DNA of 64,000 bases, from assembly GCF_017599305.1 (NCBI RefSeq), contig NZ_JAGFWR010000006.1, forward strand, positions 265,932 to 329,931. The letters are read 5' to 3'. Both the position numbers and the translations under genes were made by a program. The notes beneath the pieces were generated by a model. That model was not told the DNA's origin, searched no databases, and was given only the letters and a program-made list of their open reading frames with translations. Positions 62,244 through 64,000 of the stretch are shown piece after piece (the first letter of the stretch is position 1; each line of letters opens with the position of its first letter). The stretch is from Micromonospora antibiotica (GTDB lineage Bacteria; Actinomycetota; Actinomycetes; Mycobacteriales; Micromonosporaceae).

Positions 62244-63824
62244 ATGATTACCATCACCGGGCACAGTCTCACCATCAACGACGTGGCACGGGTGGCGATC
62301 GGCCGGGAGACGGTCGAACTCGACGAGCAGGCGCTCCAGAGGACACGCGAGGCGCATGAGCGGATCACCGAGTGGGGGATGAACCAGCGCCCGATGTACG
62401 GCGTGAATACCGGCTTCGGCGAGATGGCGCACGTGACGGTGCCCGCCCGCTACATGAGTGAACTGCAGGTCAACCTGCTTCGCGGGTGCGCGGCCGGCTG
62501 CAGCGAGGTGTTCGACGAGCCCGAGGCCCGCGCGATCCTGCTCGCCCGGCTCAACTGCCTTGCCCGGGGCTACTCCGGCGTCTCGACGGAGACCCTGTCG
62601 CTGATGGCGGAGCTGCTCAACCGCGGCATCACCCCGGTGATCCCCAAACAGGGCTCCCTCGGCGCCAGCGGCGACCTCTCCCCCTTGAGTCACATGGGAC
62701 TCCCGCTGATCGGCGAGGGCGAGGTCTTCTTCGGCGGCGACCGCGTACCCAGCATGGACGCGTTGCAGGCCAACGGCCTCAAGCCGGTGGTGCTGGGGTA
62801 CAAGGAAGGTCTCGCACTCAACAACGGGACCTCGGCCATGACCGGGGTCGCGGCCATCGCGCTCCTGGAGGCCCATGACCTGCTCGAGAACGCGGTGCTC
62901 CTCGCCAGCGTCGCGATCCAGTGCCTGCGCGGCTCCGCGGCGGCCTACGACGCGCTCGGGCACGAACTGAAGGGCCATCCCGGTCAGATCCAGATCGCCG
63001 AGCGGCTACGGTCACTGCTGACGGGCAGCAAACTCACCCGCAGGCACGCGGAGCTGATGACGGCCATCGAGCAGCAGACCGGTGACGACGACGCGGTCAC
63101 CGACACCGGGATCTACATCCAGAACGCCTACTCGCTGCGCTGCGTGCCGCAGATCCTCGGCCCGGTCGTGGAGACGATCGCGTTCTGCCGCGGCATCGTC
63201 GAACGCGAGCTCAACTCCTGCAACGACAACCCGCTGGTGTTCGCGAGCGCGGACACCTCGTTCCACGGCGGTAACTTCCACGGCCAGTACGTGGCAATGG
63301 CGTGTGACTACCTCGCCATCGCGCTGACGGAGATCGGCGTGCTGGCCGAGCGCCAGCTCAACCGCCTCGTCGACCCGGCGACCAGCGGCGAGCTGCCGGA
63401 CTTCCTCGCGCTGACCGACAGCGGCCTGTCGTTCGGCCTGATGGGCGCCCAGTTCCTCGCCACCAGCGTCGCCTCGGAGAACCTCGACCTCGCGGCACCG
63501 TCGTCGGTGAAGACCATCCCGTCGAACGGCCAGAACCAGGACGTGGTCAGCATGGGCCTCAACGCCGCGCGCCGGTGCCTGCAACTGTCCGCCAACGTCT
63601 CGACGATCCTCGGGGTACTGGGCGCGGCGTGTTACCAGTCGGCGCACATCCTCGGCGCGGAGCAGCTCAGCGAGCCGGGCCGGCAGTGGTTCGCGCACAC
63701 CACGCAGACCGTCGGCCCGCACGACGAGACGATCCCGGTGAGCACGATGCTGTCCGCCGCGCGCAGCAGCCTCCTCAGCCAGGAGGGTGCCGAGCTGGCA
63801 CACAAGTACGTCAACCTCGCGTGA
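62244..63824 (+). CDS. MIO-dependent aromatic 2,3-aminomutase/ammonia-lyase (CmdF-like)
   Basis: A 526-residue enzyme of the histidine/tyrosine ammonia-lyase family. It carries the Ala141-Ser142-Gly143 tripeptide (LGASGDLSPLSH) that forms the MIO group, the catalytic Tyr52 (MYGVNTGFG), and NFHGQYVAMA and SNGQNQDVVSMG. The Gln in QNQD replaces the Glu of histidine lyase, so it is not HutH. By recollection the closest type is CmdF, tyrosine 2,3-aminomutase of chondramide biosynthesis. The selectivity site that is usually Ser-His reads Gly-Cys (81-82). ATG 62244 follows GAAAGG. It would supply a beta-amino acid to the peptide; the substrate is unknown. Confidence 0.88.
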   Translation: MITITGHSLTINDVARVAIGRETVELDEQALQRTREAHERITEWGMNQRPMYGVNTGFGEMAHVTVPARYMSELQVNLLRGCAAGCSEVFDEPEARAILLARLNCLARGYSGVSTETLSLMAELLNRGITPVIPKQGSLGASGDLSPLSHMGLPLIGEGEVFFGGDRVPSMDALQANGLKPVVLGYKEGLALNNGTSAMTGVAAIALLEAHDLLENAVLLASVAIQCLRGSAAAYDALGHELKGHPGQIQIAERLRSLLTGSKLTRRHAELMTAIEQQTGDDDAVTDTGIYIQNAYSLRCVPQILGPVVETIAFCRGIVERELNSCNDNPLVFASADTSFHGGNFHGQYVAMACDYLAIALTEIGVLAERQLNRLVDPATSGELPDFLALTDSGLSFGLMGAQFLATSVASENLDLAAPSSVKTIPSNGQNQDVVSMGLNAARRCLQLSANVSTILGVLGAACYQSAHILGAEQLSEPGRQWFAHTTQTVGPHDETIPVSTMLSAARSSLLSQEGAELAHKYVNLA

Positions 63825-63959
63825 CGGGAACCGTACCGGGACGCCGCCTCCGAGCAGTGCGGGTACCGAGCAGGAGGCAGGGCCCCGGCAAAGTCGTGAC
63901 GGTGTCTGACTTGGGAGTCTTGGTATAGAAGCGCCGCTGTTGGTGGCAGCAAGACGGGC
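63825..63959. other. 3' flank of the aminomutase gene
   Basis: About 135 bp, no gene. A TATAGA-like hexamer (63925-63930) lies 30 bp before the ATG at 63960 and may belong to a promoter of the next gene. No clear terminator hairpin is seen. Confidence 0.3.
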
Positions 63960-64000
63960 ATGACCCGTTCAGAAGATCATCAAGGTTCCTACGCCACGGT
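63960..64000 (+). CDS. Possible start of a truncated gene at the right edge
   Basis: ATG 63960 opens a frame reading MTRSEDHQGSYAT and leaves the window. AAGACGGG upstream is a weak SD and a TATAGA hexamer lies about 30 bp upstream. Thirteen codons are too few to judge the family. Confidence 0.25.
   Translation, partial: MTRSEDHQGSYAT

Noticed and set aside
62244..63824. Histidine ammonia-lyase (hutH) of primary metabolism
   Set aside because: QNQDVVSMG and FHGQYVAM replace residues typical of HutH, and the gene is placed in a biosynthetic cluster.

Overview
The window is high-GC DNA with heavy GTG start use, overlapping GTGA/ATGA junctions, SARP/AfsR regulators and a type VII secretion (ESX) locus. 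This points to a filamentous actinomycete, probably of the Micromonosporaceae (family-level placement is inference). No rRNA, tRNA, CRISPR array or intact insertion sequence was found.

Region 1 (about 1-23.1 kb) is a type VII secretion locus on the + strand. It holds two WXG100 proteins, a helical ESX-associated protein, a very long proline/glycine-rich protein with a WXG/PPE-like head, the three-ATPase motor EccC, the membrane channel EccD, EccB, two large paralogous locus-specific proteins, an EccA-like AAA protein fused to a right-handed beta-helix, and two YbaB/EbfC-like proteins (one cut by the left edge). It closes with a membrane Ser/Thr kinase bearing an extracellular F5/8C (discoidin) domain. 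EccE and the mycosin protease are not seen here.

Region 2 (23.0-38.6 kb) is regulatory and accessory. It holds two large SARP-ATPase regulators in tandem, a small helical protein, a LuxR-type regulator without a recognisable phospho-acceptor, a cold-shock-domain protein, a divergent flavin NAD(P)H oxidoreductase/XRE regulator pair, a helical Micromonosporaceae-type protein, a Nudix hydrolase, a secreted beta-propeller-like protein and an XRE-NB-ARC-TPR regulator.

Region 3 (about 38.9-63.8 kb) looks like a biosynthetic gene cluster for a peptide-type metabolite built by dissociated NRPS parts. It contains a decayed SARP followed by an intact SARP-NB-ARC-TPR activator, an MFS exporter, a duplicated O-methyltransferase pair with matching leaderless-type promoters, an uncharacterised protein that may have a papain-like fold, three free-standing carrier proteins, one A-T-C module, one stand-alone A domain whose pocket reads as asparagine, three further C-type proteins with progressively altered HHxxxDG motifs, two SyrP/TauD-like dioxygenases, a NodU/CmcH-type O-carbamoyltransferase and a MIO aminomutase. 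An LmbU-type regulator is translationally coupled to a transthyretin-like protein that has lost the catalytic residues. The simplest reading is that Asn (or Asp) is loaded, hydroxylated, possibly carbamoylated on the new hydroxyl, and joined to a beta-amino acid and another residue. No thioesterase was found, so release is unexplained. The combination does not match a pathway I can name.
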